Assembly: GCA_026712905.1 (NCBI GenBank)
Contig: JAPOPM010000219.1
Coordinates: 1-50,608 of the forward strand
Direction of reading: 5' to 3'
DNA: 50,608 bases
Source: Deltaproteobacteria bacterium
GTDB lineage: Bacteria > Desulfobacterota > Binatia > UBA9968 > JAJDTQ01
Positions 16,404-23,819 of this stretch are shown piece after piece. The translations under genes and the position numbers were made by a program. Below the pieces are notes generated by a model. It saw nothing but the letters and a program-made list of their open reading frames with translations. It was not told the origin of the DNA and searched no databases. Position 1 is the stretch's first letter. Each line of letters opens with the position of its first letter.

Positions 16404-17213
16404 CTAAACGTTCTTGGTAGCCTCGCTGCGGACCGTCTCGTTGAGGGAGCCGGTGCGGTAGCCCTGCAGGTCGATGCTGACGTACGTGAAGCCGGCTTCC
16501 TTGAAGCGCCGAAGGATTTCCTCGCGCAGGTCCGGCCGCAGCAGCTTGTCGAACTCGTCGGGCGCCACCTCGATGCGCGCCAGCGCGTCGTGGTAGCGCA
16601 CCCGGTAGACGCGGAAATCGAGTTCGCGGAGCACGCGCTCGCAGCGGTTCACCTGGGTGAGCTTCTCGGGGGTGATGGCGGTGCCGTAGGGGAAGCGGCT
16701 GGAAAGGCACGCCAGCGCTGGCTTGTCCCAGACCCGGAGCCCCATGCGCCGGGCGGCCTCGCGGATGTCGGCCTTGGTGAAGCCGAGTTCGTCCAGCGGC
16801 GAGCGCACGCCGCGCTCGCGCGCCGCCTTCCGCCCCGGCCGGTGGTCGCCGCGGTCGTCCAGATTGAAGCCGTCGAGCACGTGCGGGATGTCCAGGGCCG
16901 CGGCCTCGTCGACGGCCTTGCCGTAAAGCTCGGTCTTGCAGAAATAGCAGCGGTTGACGGGGTTGGCGGCGTAGCGGGGATCGTCCAGCTCGTACGTGTC
17001 GACGAGCCGGTGGCGGGCGCCGATGCTCTCGGCGAGGCTCCGGGCGTCCGCCCCCTCCTCCGGCGCGAGGCTGGGGGAGACCGCGGTGAGCGCCAGGGCG
17101 TCGTCCCCGAGCACGTTCACCGCCTCGGCCAGCAGATAGGCCGAGTCGACGCCGCCGGAGAAACAGACCACCACGTGGCCCATTTCCCGCAGCAGCGCCC
17201 GAAGTCGGGTCAC
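16404..17213 (-). CDS. larE: LarE-type ATP-dependent sacrificial sulfur transferase
   Basis: LarE adenylates and then donates the sulfur of its own cysteine to the nickel-pincer nucleotide cofactor of lactate racemase-type enzymes. Motifs seen: the PP-loop VCFSGGVDSAYLL, the NRCYFCKTELY segment holding the sacrificial-Cys region, VLDGFNLDDRGDHRPG, LDELGFTKADIREAAR, and KPALACLSSRFPYGTAIT. The start is uncertain. The frame is open up to ATG 17318, but residues encoded there (LLDSRFRGNDGE) come from the intergenic repeat at 17268-17287, so GTG 17213, just before the expected first helix TRLRALLREMG, is preferred; neither has a strong ribosome site. LarB, LarC and LarA are not in the window. It is the last gene of the CDGSH-cupin-GST operon. 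Confidence 0.92.
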   Translation of the reverse strand: MTRLRALLREMGHVVVCFSGGVDSAYLLAEAVNVLGDDALALTAVSPSLAPEEGADARSLAESIGARHRLVDTYELDDPRYAANPVNRCYFCKTELYGKAVDEAAALDIPHVLDGFNLDDRGDHRPGRKAARERGVRSPLDELGFTKADIREAARRMGLRVWDKPALACLSSRFPYGTAITPEKLTQVNRCERVLRELDFRVYRVRYHDALARIEVAPDEFDKLLRPDLREEILRRFKEAGFTYVSIDLQGYRTGSLNETVRSEATKNV

Positions 17214-17267
17214 TTTGCTCGTCAGTGCGTCGGTGCCGCCCTCGTCGTCCCGGTGCTCCTCTCCGTC

Positions 17268-17287
17268 ATTCCCGCGGAAGCGGGAAT
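17268..17287. repeat. dRS3-like palindromic intergenic repeat (ATTCCC-N8-GGGAAT)
   Basis: The 20-mer ATTCCCGCGGAAGCGGGAAT has perfect 8-bp arms around GGAA and continues into TCCAG. This is the form of the short dispersed repeats known from Neisseria (dRS3) and many other GC-rich bacteria, where they occur between genes and are used as phage insertion sites. It lies between the GST stop and the LarE start and generates the tell-tale RFRGNDG peptide in one frame. It is the only copy I saw in the window. Confidence 0.8.
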
Positions 17288-17337
17288 CCAGGAGGGGAGG
17301 GGCGGGGGAAGCCTTCATATGCCCTGCACCTAGCCCC

Positions 17338-17901
17338 TCACGGGGTCGTCTTGACCCTCGGCCGCTCCAGCAGCGTGTCGCGCCAGCGCTTCACGTTGGG
17401 CAGGTCCTCGGTGATGGACGTCCGGTAGTGGTCCTCACGGGTGAAGAACGGGATGTAGGTGATGTCGGCCAGCGAGTAGTCGTCGACGATGTATTCGCGG
17501 CCGGTCATGCGCTCTTCCAGCGTCTCCAGGTGCTGCCGCAGCCGCTTCTTGTTCTTCTCCACCTCGTGGTCGTGGCGGATATTGCCCGCCGCGGCCTGGA
17601 GCCGGGTGTTGCAGAAGTCGATCCAGATGCGCACCTCGGCGCGCTTCGTCAGCTCCTTGGGCATCAGCGGCACGTCGGGGAACTTCTCGTCCAGGTACTC
17701 GTTGATGACCGCGGATTCGTATATCACCGCGTCCTCGTCCACCAGCACGGGCACCTTGCCGTACGGGTTGAGGGTGACCAGTTCTTTCGACTTGTTCTGC
17801 AGGTCGCATTCGATCAAGTCGTAAGGGATGTCTTTCTCGGCCAGGACAAGCCTTGTCCTGTGGGCGTACGGTCAAGGACCGTAGGACAGTAGTCGCAACA
17901 T
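17338..17901 (-). CDS. Omega-like glutathione S-transferase, probable selenoprotein (UGA as Sec10)
   Basis: Read from ATG 17901, which has GGAGG 5 nt upstream, the frame gives MLRLLSYGP, then TGA (17874-17872), then PYAHRTRLVLAEKDIPYDLI and on without interruption to a stop at 17338 (187 residues counting the UGA). The context GP-UGA-PYAHRTRLVL aligns with the omega-class GST active site, for example CPFAERTRLVL in human GSTO1, so the UGA falls exactly on the catalytic Cys. The thioredoxin-fold half continues with NPYGKVPVLVDED and YESAVINEYLDE (glutathione site), followed by the helical domain ending LPNVKRWRDTLLERP. A perfect inverted repeat (17842-17860) sits at bacterial-SECIS distance. 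The intact frame after the UGA and the strong ribosome site argue against decay. A nonsense mutation or sequencing error is the alternative. No sel genes are in the window. Confidence 0.85.
17842..17860 (-). promoter_or_regulatory. SECIS-like hairpin downstream of the in-frame UGA of the GST gene
   Basis: On the transcript CAGGACAAG-G-CUUGUCCUG is a perfect 9-bp inverted repeat, which would fold as a 7-bp stem (CAGGACA/UGUCCUG) with the loop AGGCU. The loop starts 18 nt after the UGA and carries G at its second position. Bacterial SECIS elements lie within the coding region, with an apical loop roughly 16-37 nt after the UGA and a guanosine at the loop start, so geometry and loop both fit. 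Fold and function are predicted by eye only. Confidence 0.65.
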
Positions 17902-17980
17902 GTCGTCCTCCTTCGAGTCCGCGGCCCGCTCCCGCGCCGGCCGCCGTTCGGGCGGGCTCGAAACCCGCTTGTGGTCAATT

Positions 17981-18367
17981 CTACGCGACGATCGGCTCCT
18001 TCACCGGCACGTGGCTGGGTCGCCGCGGCACGCGTGTGCGCGGCTTGCCGTCCACCTGCGAGTTGCCCGCGCCGAACAGCAGCAGACGGTCCCCGCCGGT
18101 GTTGCAGAGCTGGTACGGCTGGCCCGATCTCAGCAGGATCGTGTCGTGCGGGTTCAGGACGAACTCGTCCTCCGGCGTCCGCACCGTGCACTGGCCCTCG
18201 AGGACCATGAAGATATGGTCGTCGTTCTCGTGGTAGTGCATGTCGTCCTGCATGTTCGCTTCACAGTTGATGGTCCAATAGTAGGTCAGGTCCGTGCGCC
18301 ACAACGAAAGATGGCGGATCTCCGGGTTTGCCTTGGCCTCTTCGATGGGGTTCTTGACCTCGTACAT
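17981..18367 (-). CDS. Small single-domain cupin protein
   Basis: A 128-residue cupin with DDMHYHENDDHIFMVLEGQ (His-x-His and a downstream His in the first cupin motif) and FVLNPHDTILLRSGQPYQLCN (second motif, with Gln where the last metal His often is). It probably binds a metal and may be a sensor or small-molecule dioxygenase; no substrate can be given. GACAAGGAGGAAAGG precedes ATG 18367. It sits 30 nt downstream of the CDGSH gene and about 80 nt upstream of the selenocysteine-type GST, in one co-directional group. Confidence 0.88.
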   Translation of the reverse strand: MYEVKNPIEEAKANPEIRHLSLWRTDLTYYWTINCEANMQDDMHYHENDDHIFMVLEGQCTVRTPEDEFVLNPHDTILLRSGQPYQLCNTGGDRLLLFGAGNSQVDGKPRTRVPRRPSHVPVKEPIVA

Positions 18368-18397
18368 GCGCCTTTCCTCCTTGTCGTTCCGGGATGG

Positions 18398-18646
18398 CTA
18401 CTTGTTCGCCACGAGCTTGCCGTGGGTGCCGTCGCAGTAGGGCCGGGTCTTCGAGCGCCAGCACGAGCAGATGGCCATGGTCCGCGGCTTGTCCACGACG
18501 ATCTCCCGCGGCGTGATGGACGTCACCTTGTGCGAGCCGTCGCAGAACGGGAAGTTCTGGGTGCGCCCGCACATGCAGTAGAACCGGCTCTTGGATTCCT
18601 GCCGGACGATCACCGGCTCGATCAGATCATCGTACGCCAAACTCAT
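18398..18646 (-). CDS. Twin-CDGSH iron-sulfur protein (mitoNEET-like)
   Basis: An 82-residue protein with two CDGSH motifs, CMCGRTQNFPFCDGSH and CSCWRSKTRPYCDGTH, each matching C-x-C-x2-(S/T)-x3-P-x-C-D-G-(S/T)-H. Each binds a redox-active 2Fe-2S cluster through three Cys and one His. Bacterial twin-CDGSH proteins of this length are common and are usually linked to redox or iron/ROS handling. AAGGAGG lies 7-8 nt before ATG 18646. It is the first gene of the operon that contains the GST and LarE. Confidence 0.95.
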   Translation of the reverse strand: MSLAYDDLIEPVIVRQESKSRFYCMCGRTQNFPFCDGSHKVTSITPREIVVDKPRTMAICSCWRSKTRPYCDGTHGKLVANK

Positions 18647-18766
18647 TCGAGTTCCTCCCTTGGTACGCTGGCGCTCCGGCTCGGCCGGGCACTCCCGCAG
18701 TGAGCGCCGTCGGCGCTTGAAGCTTGAAATATATACTCCAGTTTGGGGCGGAGAGCCAGACGAAGC

Positions 18767-20155
18767 CTACACGAGGAGGCCCATGACCGTCCGCGCATCG
18801 ACGACATGGATGTTCGGACCGGCTGCCGCGACGGTGTTCTCCGGGACGAACCGTGCCTGTACCACCTCGGCGTCCTCGGTGTCACCGAGATGTCCGACAA
18901 GGACACCCGCGACGGGGCGAGACGTTTCAACACGGCGCGCCGTCCACTTGACCTCGCCCACCAGCAGCCGCTTCCCGTCCACCGAACGCGCGACGACGTC
19001 CAGTTCCGGCGCGTTGCCGCGCCAGTACCGTTGCGCGGGCTCCCAGGGACCCAGCCGGCCCAAGGGCGTATCGGAGCGGTGCAGCAGGGGGACGGCTCGG
19101 CGGCACAGCTCCTCCCAGGCGACGGCATCGAGGGCCGGCCGATGCCGATGCCAGTACGTGAGCCGTGTCTCGCGGGGCGCGGCCGCGAGGGCGGCCCGGT
19201 GCGGAGCGACCACCCGGAACCACAAGTGCAGAAACGGGTCGTCGATGCGGTACAGGCTGCGCCTGCCCGCCTTGGGGTCGCTGCCGAACGGCGTGTCGCG
19301 GCGTACAAACCCCATCTCGATCAGCGATGCCAGCGGCCGCGACAGGCTGGAGGCAGGCTTGCCGAGGCGGTCGGCGATCTCGCTGACCCGGTGCGCCCCG
19401 TTGCCGATCACGTCGAGCAAGGGCCGCAACGCCGTGGCGGGAGGGGGTTCCTCCCGCAACAGCCGATCGGGTTCACCATGAAGCGGACCCGCCGGGTCGA
19501 GAACCAGTGCATCCACCGCCGCCTCGATGTCGCTTCCGAAGGGTTCGGCGAGTTCCCAGTAACGGGGTACGCCACCCCACAGCGCGTAGGCGCCCACCAA
19601 CCCGCGGTGCTTGTCCCAGGGAAATGCCTCGGCGAGATGTCCCGGCGGCAAGGGGCCGACCGCGAAGGCTTCGACCGCCCGGCCGTAGAGCGGCGCGGCG
19701 GCGTCCAGTATCACGCTGTGCATCATGCGCTGGCTCGATCCGCACACCACCAGGCGAACCCGCCGCTCCAGTCGATCCAGCCAGTTCTGCAGAACACCGG
19801 GCAACGCGGGGTCCGCCTCGATCAGATAGGGCAGCTCGTCGAGCACCCACGGCCCCTCCCATCCAGCGCGGTCCGCCTCGACGGAAAGCCGTGTCAGAAA
19901 CGAGCGCCAGTCCGGGTACTCGACGTCGGCAAAGCCCGGGAATCGTTCCGCCACCGCCGCCGCCAGGTAGCGCCGTTGCACCGGCGGGGACGACTGATCC
20001 GCCACCGTGTACAGACCGTCGTGCGCCCGGGACCATTCGATGAGCAGCCGCGATTTCCCGATTCTCCGGCGGCCCCAGATGACGGCGAAAGCGCCGGGGC
20101 GGGACAGGACGCTGTCCAGCCGCTCCATCTCGTGGCGGCGATCGAGGAATTGCAT
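18767..20155 (-). CDS. AAA-type ATPase with C-terminal DUF234 domain
   Basis: A 462-residue protein of the prokaryotic ATPase family best known from archaea (ATPase_2 plus DUF234). The N-terminus FLDRRHEMERLDSVL is followed by a P-loop in IWGRRRIGKSRLL (about residues 26-38). A Walker-B-like LDELPYLIE, the sensor strand LVVCGSSQRMMH and YGRAVEAFAVGPL come next. Then come a winged helix (VSEIADRLGKPASSLSRPLASL) and a nuclease-fold-like C-terminus with FRVVAPHR and ELDVVARSVDGKRLLVGEVKW, the last holding the D-x15-E-x-K pattern of restriction-like folds. The cellular role of this family is unclear; links to mobile DNA have been suggested. It begins two bases from an AT-rich palindrome that may be its operator. 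Confidence 0.9.
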   Translation of the reverse strand: MQFLDRRHEMERLDSVLSRPGAFAVIWGRRRIGKSRLLIEWSRAHDGLYTVADQSSPPVQRRYLAAAVAERFPGFADVEYPDWRSFLTRLSVEADRAGWEGPWVLDELPYLIEADPALPGVLQNWLDRLERRVRLVVCGSSQRMMHSVILDAAAPLYGRAVEAFAVGPLPPGHLAEAFPWDKHRGLVGAYALWGGVPRYWELAEPFGSDIEAAVDALVLDPAGPLHGEPDRLLREEPPPATALRPLLDVIGNGAHRVSEIADRLGKPASSLSRPLASLIEMGFVRRDTPFGSDPKAGRRSLYRIDDPFLHLWFRVVAPHRAALAAAPRETRLTYWHRHRPALDAVAWEELCRRAVPLLHRSDTPLGRLGPWEPAQRYWRGNAPELDVVARSVDGKRLLVGEVKWTARRVETSRPVAGVLVGHLGDTEDAEVVQARFVPENTVAAAGPNIHVVDARTVMGLLV

Positions 20156-20156
20156 T

Positions 20157-20201
20157 CATTTATTATGCGTAGTAACATTATGTTTTGCAACATAATAAAT
20201 G
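20157..20201. promoter_or_regulatory. Nested AT-rich inverted repeats at the DUF234 ATPase start (putative operator)
   Basis: An outer perfect 11-bp inverted repeat, CATTTATTATG (20157-20167) and CATAATAAATG (20191-20201), encloses an inner 8-bp one, ATTATGTT (20177-20184) and AACATAAT (20189-20196). The segment is strikingly AT-rich in a GC-rich window and touches the start codon at 20155, as an autoregulatory site would. Confidence 0.6.
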
Positions 20202-20306
20202 CGCATTGATTTTGATTGATCCACAAAAGTCGGGGGAACCTAGTCGAGGTGCGTTCGCTGCGTTGGGACGAGACGCAAGCGGAGGAGTACACGATCAACC
20301 CCTTAG

Positions 20307-20335
20307 TTGACACCCCTCAACCCATATATTACCCT
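20307..20335 (+). promoter_or_regulatory. Probable promoter of the nuo operon
   Basis: TTGACA (20307-20312), 17-nt spacer, TACCCT (20330-20335), 53 nt ahead of nuoA. Perfect -35 and a -10 with the key T-A-----T positions. Confidence 0.5.
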
Positions 20336-20388
20336 CCCCTCCAGCCTCCGCATGACTCTCCTGACAGGACGGTGCGCGGCATTTAACC

Positions 20389-20796
20389 ATGGGTAGCGAG
20401 ACGCTCTGGCCGCTGGGTCTGTACTTTCTGATTGCTCTCGTCGTGGCGGGCAGCATGATCGGGTTGTCGTTCGTCCTGGGCGAGCGCCATTCGGACCGCG
20501 CCACCGGCGAGCCCTACGAGTCCGGCATCCTCTCCACCGGGTCGGCGCGCGTGCGTCTCTCGGTGAAGTTCTACATCGTCGCGATGCTCTTCGTGATCTT
20601 CGACCTGGAAGCGGTGTTCATCTTCGCCTACGCCGTGGCGTACGAGGAGGTGGGCTGGGCCGGCTACGCCGGCATGGTGATATTCGTGGCGGTGCTGGTG
20701 GTGGGGCTGATCTACGAATACCGCATGGGCGCGCTCGACTGGGAGCCTATCCGCCTGAGGCGGGCCAAGGCCGGTCGGGAAAGGATCGGCATTTGA
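20389..20796 (+). CDS. nuoA: NADH-quinone oxidoreductase subunit A
   Basis: A 135-residue membrane subunit of complex I with three transmembrane helices (about 10-32, 66-88, 94-115). The conserved loop [20 protein letters not shown] and the acidic helix [12 protein letters not shown] are diagnostic; the loop helps form the quinone-site region. It opens the 13-gene nuo operon. ATG 20389 has no good ribosome site, but no better start exists. Its stop overlaps the start of nuoB (TGATG). Confidence 0.96.
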   Translation: MGSETLWPLGLYFLIALVVAGSMIGLSFVLGERHSDRATGEPYESGILSTGSARVRLSVKFYIVAMLFVIFDLEAVFIFAYAVAYEEVGWAGYAGMVIFVAVLVVGLIYEYRMGALDWEPIRLRRAKAGRERIGI

Positions 20797-21425
20797 TGCA
20801 ATGGTCGCTGTCCAAACCCCAGGCGGCCGAGCCGCAGAGGGGGGCCTTCGACGACGCCATACAGCGGCTGCTGGTGATGGCGCGCCTTGAGGATCTGGTG
20901 CGGTGGGGACGCAAGAACTCCATGTGGCCGTTCCACTTCGGGCTTTCCTGCTGCTTCGTGGAGATGGCCACGAGCCTCACCAGCAAGTTCGACGTGGCCC
21001 GCTTCGGCGCCGAGGTCATCCGCGGCACGCCGCGGGAGGCCGACGTCATCGTGATCGCCGGCACCCCCTTCATCAAGATGGCGCCGGTGGTGCGGCGCCT
21101 GTACGAGCAGATGATGGAGCCCCGCTGGGTGATCTCCATGGGCGCCTGCGCCAACTCCGGCGGCATGTACGACATCTACAGCGTGGTCCAGGGAGTGGAC
21201 AAGATCCTTCCCGTGGACGTGTACGTGCCGGGCTGCCCGCCCGCTCCCTGGGCCTTTCTGGAGGCGTTGACCCTTTTGCAGAAGGCCGTGGGCAACGAGC
21301 GCCGGCCCCTGAGCTGGATGGTGGGCCCGCAGGGCGTGGAGAAGGCGGTGTTGCCCGCCATGCGCGACGTCAAGCGGCCGGACCGGGTTCGAGCCACGAG
21401 CCTGCGTACGCCGGACGAGGTCTAG
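20796..21425 (+). CDS. nuoB: NADH-quinone oxidoreductase subunit B (N2 cluster)
   Basis: A 209-residue peripheral-arm subunit that holds the terminal 4Fe-4S cluster N2, which reduces quinone. The cluster ligands are visible in [10 protein letters not shown] (tandem Cys), [13 protein letters not shown] and [17 protein letters not shown]. An in-frame TTG lies directly before ATG 20796; the ATG overlapping the nuoA stop is taken. The C-terminal ~30 residues ([17 protein letters not shown]) are a variable tail. Confidence 0.97.
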   Translation: MQWSLSKPQAAEPQRGAFDDAIQRLLVMARLEDLVRWGRKNSMWPFHFGLSCCFVEMATSLTSKFDVARFGAEVIRGTPREADVIVIAGTPFIKMAPVVRRLYEQMMEPRWVISMGACANSGGMYDIYSVVQGVDKILPVDVYVPGCPPAPWAFLEALTLLQKAVGNERRPLSWMVGPQGVEKAVLPAMRDVKRPDRVRATSLRTPDEV

Positions 21426-21536
21426 CAACTCCCAGTAAAGCGATGAGCACGGTTGCTTCGTTCTTGAGCAGGAATGACCGAATGATCCAATCGGCGCGAC
21501 GCGCGGTGAGCGGGGAAAGGTGGGCGGGTCCGGACG

Positions 21537-23285
21537 ATGAGTGACGCGCCCGCCGTGGTGAACGAGCTCGAAGGCCGTTTCGGCGCCGATTCCTTCACGG
21601 TGCAGAAGACCCGCGCCGGCTTTCCCACCCTGTGGACGTCACGGGACAAGCTCCCGGCTTTCCTCAACTTCCTCAAGACCGAGGTGCCACGCCCCTTCGG
21701 CACGCTGTACGACCTCACCGCCATCGACGAACGCTTCCGCCAGCACCGCGACGGCCAGCCCGAGAGCGATTTCACCGTCCTTTACCATCTGCTCTCCTAC
21801 GAGCGGAACGAGGACCTGTGCATCAAGGTGCCGCTGTCGGACGGCGACGCCGCGCTGCCCACGTCCACCGGCCTGTGGCCCTCGGCCAACTGGTACGAGC
21901 GCGAGGTGTGGGACATGTTCGGCGTGCGCTTCGACGGGCATCCGGCGCTGCGCCGCATCCTCATGCCGCTCACCTGGGAGGGCCACCCGCTGCGCAAGGA
22001 GCATCCCGCCCGGGCCACGGAGATGGGACCGTTCCAGCTTCCCGACGAGCGCCAGGAACGCGAGCAGGAGGCGCTGCGCTTCCGCCCGGAGGACTGGGGC
22101 ATGAAGCGCACCCGCGATGGCGCGGACTTCATGTTCCTGAACGTCGGCCCGCAGCATCCCGGCACCCACGGTGTCATCCGCATCATCCTGCAGCTCGACG
22201 GCGAGGAGATCGTCGATTGCCTGCCCGAGATCGGTTTCCACCACCGGGGCGCCGAGAAGATGGGCGAACGCCAGTCGTGGCACTCGTTCATCCCCTACAC
22301 CGACCGCATCGATTACCTCGGCGGGGTCATGAACAACCTCGCGTACGTCCTGTCGGTGGAGCAGTTGGCCGGCATGGACGTCCCCGACCGCGCCCAGGTC
22401 ATCCGCGTGATGATGTGCGAGTTGTTCCGCATCGCCAGCCATCTGGTGTGGTACGGCACCTTCGCTCAGGACGTGGGCTCCCTTTCCGCGGTCTTCTACA
22501 CGTTCAACGACCGCGAGCGCATCTTCGACATCGTCCAGGCCGTGTGCGGCGGACGCATGCATCCGAGCTGGTTCCGCATCGGCGGCGTGGCCCACGATCT
22601 GCCCAAGGGCTGGCAGGCCATGGTGCGGGACTTCGTCGACTACATGCCGGACCGGCTCGCGGAATACGACAAGATCGTGATGCAGAACCGCATCTTCAAG
22701 GCGCGCACCCAGGGCATCGGCGCCTACACCGCCGAAGAGGCCATCGACTGGGGCGTCACCGGCCCCGGTCTCCGCGCCTGCGGCTACGAGTGGGACTTCC
22801 GCAAGAAGCGGCCCTACTCGGGCTACGACCAGTTCGACTTCGACGTTCCCATCGCCCAGAAGGGCGACTGCTACGACCGCGCGCTGGTGCGCGTCGAGGA
22901 GATACGCCAGAGCCTGCGCATCATCGACCAGTGTCTCAAGAACATGCCCTCCGGGCACTACAAGTCGGACCATCCGCTGGCCACGCCGCCGCGCAAGGAG
23001 CGCACGATGCACGACATCGAGACGCTCATCAACCACTTCCTCAGCGTGAGCTGGGGGCCGGTGATTCCGGTCGGGGAATCCTTCGTGGGCATCGAGGCCA
23101 CCAAGGGCAACAACGGCTACCGTCTGGTGAGCGACGGCGGCACCATCCCTTACCGGGTGCGTATCCGCACCCCGTCCTTCGCCCACATGCAGATGATCCC
23201 GCTCATGAGCCGCGGCGTCATGGTGCCGGATCTCCTGGCGATTCTGGGCAGCATCGACTTCGTGCTGGCGGACATAGACCGATGA
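21537..23285 (+). CDS. nuoCD: Fused NADH-quinone oxidoreductase subunits C and D
   Basis: A 582-residue fusion. Residues ~1-190 are NuoC (30-kDa) with [30 protein letters not shown] and [19 protein letters not shown]. From ~200 to the end is NuoD (49-kDa) with [60 protein letters not shown] and the C-terminal FVLADIDR. NuoD contributes the quinone cavity (His and Tyr near GPQHPGTHG). Fusion of C and D is known from gamma-proteobacteria and scattered other lineages; many bacteria keep them separate. A 111-nt gap separates it from nuoB, with an AAAGG-type ribosome site. Confidence 0.97.
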   Translation: MSDAPAVVNELEGRFGADSFTVQKTRAGFPTLWTSRDKLPAFLNFLKTEVPRPFGTLYDLTAIDERFRQHRDGQPESDFTVLYHLLSYERNEDLCIKVPLSDGDAALPTSTGLWPSANWYEREVWDMFGVRFDGHPALRRILMPLTWEGHPLRKEHPARATEMGPFQLPDERQEREQEALRFRPEDWGMKRTRDGADFMFLNVGPQHPGTHGVIRIILQLDGEEIVDCLPEIGFHHRGAEKMGERQSWHSFIPYTDRIDYLGGVMNNLAYVLSVEQLAGMDVPDRAQVIRVMMCELFRIASHLVWYGTFAQDVGSLSAVFYTFNDRERIFDIVQAVCGGRMHPSWFRIGGVAHDLPKGWQAMVRDFVDYMPDRLAEYDKIVMQNRIFKARTQGIGAYTAEEAIDWGVTGPGLRACGYEWDFRKKRPYSGYDQFDFDVPIAQKGDCYDRALVRVEEIRQSLRIIDQCLKNMPSGHYKSDHPLATPPRKERTMHDIETLINHFLSVSWGPVIPVGESFVGIEATKGNNGYRLVSDGGTIPYRVRIRTPSFAHMQMIPLMSRGVMVPDLLAILGSIDFVLADIDR

Positions 23286-23325
23286 AGAAGGGCGCGGAGC
23301 GAGATCGAAGAGTGACGAGCGCGAC

Positions 23326-23805
23326 ATGCTGACGGAAGACGAGCGCAAGAAGATCCGGGCCGAGGCGGCCCACTACGACCACCCGCAGGCCGCGTGCGTG
23401 GAGGCGCTGAAGATCGTCCAGGAGCACCACCGCTGGGTGTCGGACGAGCACCTGAAGGAAATCGCCGCGCTCCTGGACATGAGCCCGGAGGCGCTCGACA
23501 GCGTCGCCACCTTCTACAACCTGATCTTCCGCAAGCCGGTGGGGGAGAACGTCATCCTCCTGTGCGACAGCGTGAGTTGCTGGATCCTGGGTTACGAGGG
23601 TATTCGTGCCCATCTCAAGGAACACCTCGGCGTGGAGTTGGGCGAGACCACCGCGGACGGCAAGTTCACCCTGCTGCCCATGGCCTGCCTCGGCACCTGC
23701 GACCGGGGGCCGGCGATGATGGTGGGGAACGAGCTTTACCGCAACCTGGACAACGACAAGGTGAACGAGATACTCGCCCGCTACCGGCAGCCGTCGGGCG
23801 CCTGA
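23326..23805 (+). CDS. nuoE: NADH-quinone oxidoreductase subunit E (N1a cluster)
   Basis: A 159-residue thioredoxin-fold subunit carrying the 2Fe-2S cluster N1a. Ligands are Cys80 and Cys85 (LLCDSVSC) and Cys121 and Cys125 (ACLGTC). The helical N-terminus has SVATFYNLIFRKPVGEN, typical of the 24-kDa subunit. It lies between nuoCD and nuoF with short gaps and would form the NADH module with NuoF and NuoG. Confidence 0.97.
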   Translation: MLTEDERKKIRAEAAHYDHPQAACVEALKIVQEHHRWVSDEHLKEIAALLDMSPEALDSVATFYNLIFRKPVGENVILLCDSVSCWILGYEGIRAHLKEHLGVELGETTADGKFTLLPMACLGTCDRGPAMMVGNELYRNLDNDKVNEILARYRQPSGA

Positions 23806-23819
23806 CCGGACTGGACGAT

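Noticed and set aside
21443..21544. Short plus-strand peptide between nuoB and nuoCD
   Set aside because: About 30 codons overlapping the nuoCD start, no ribosome site and no recognisable feature.
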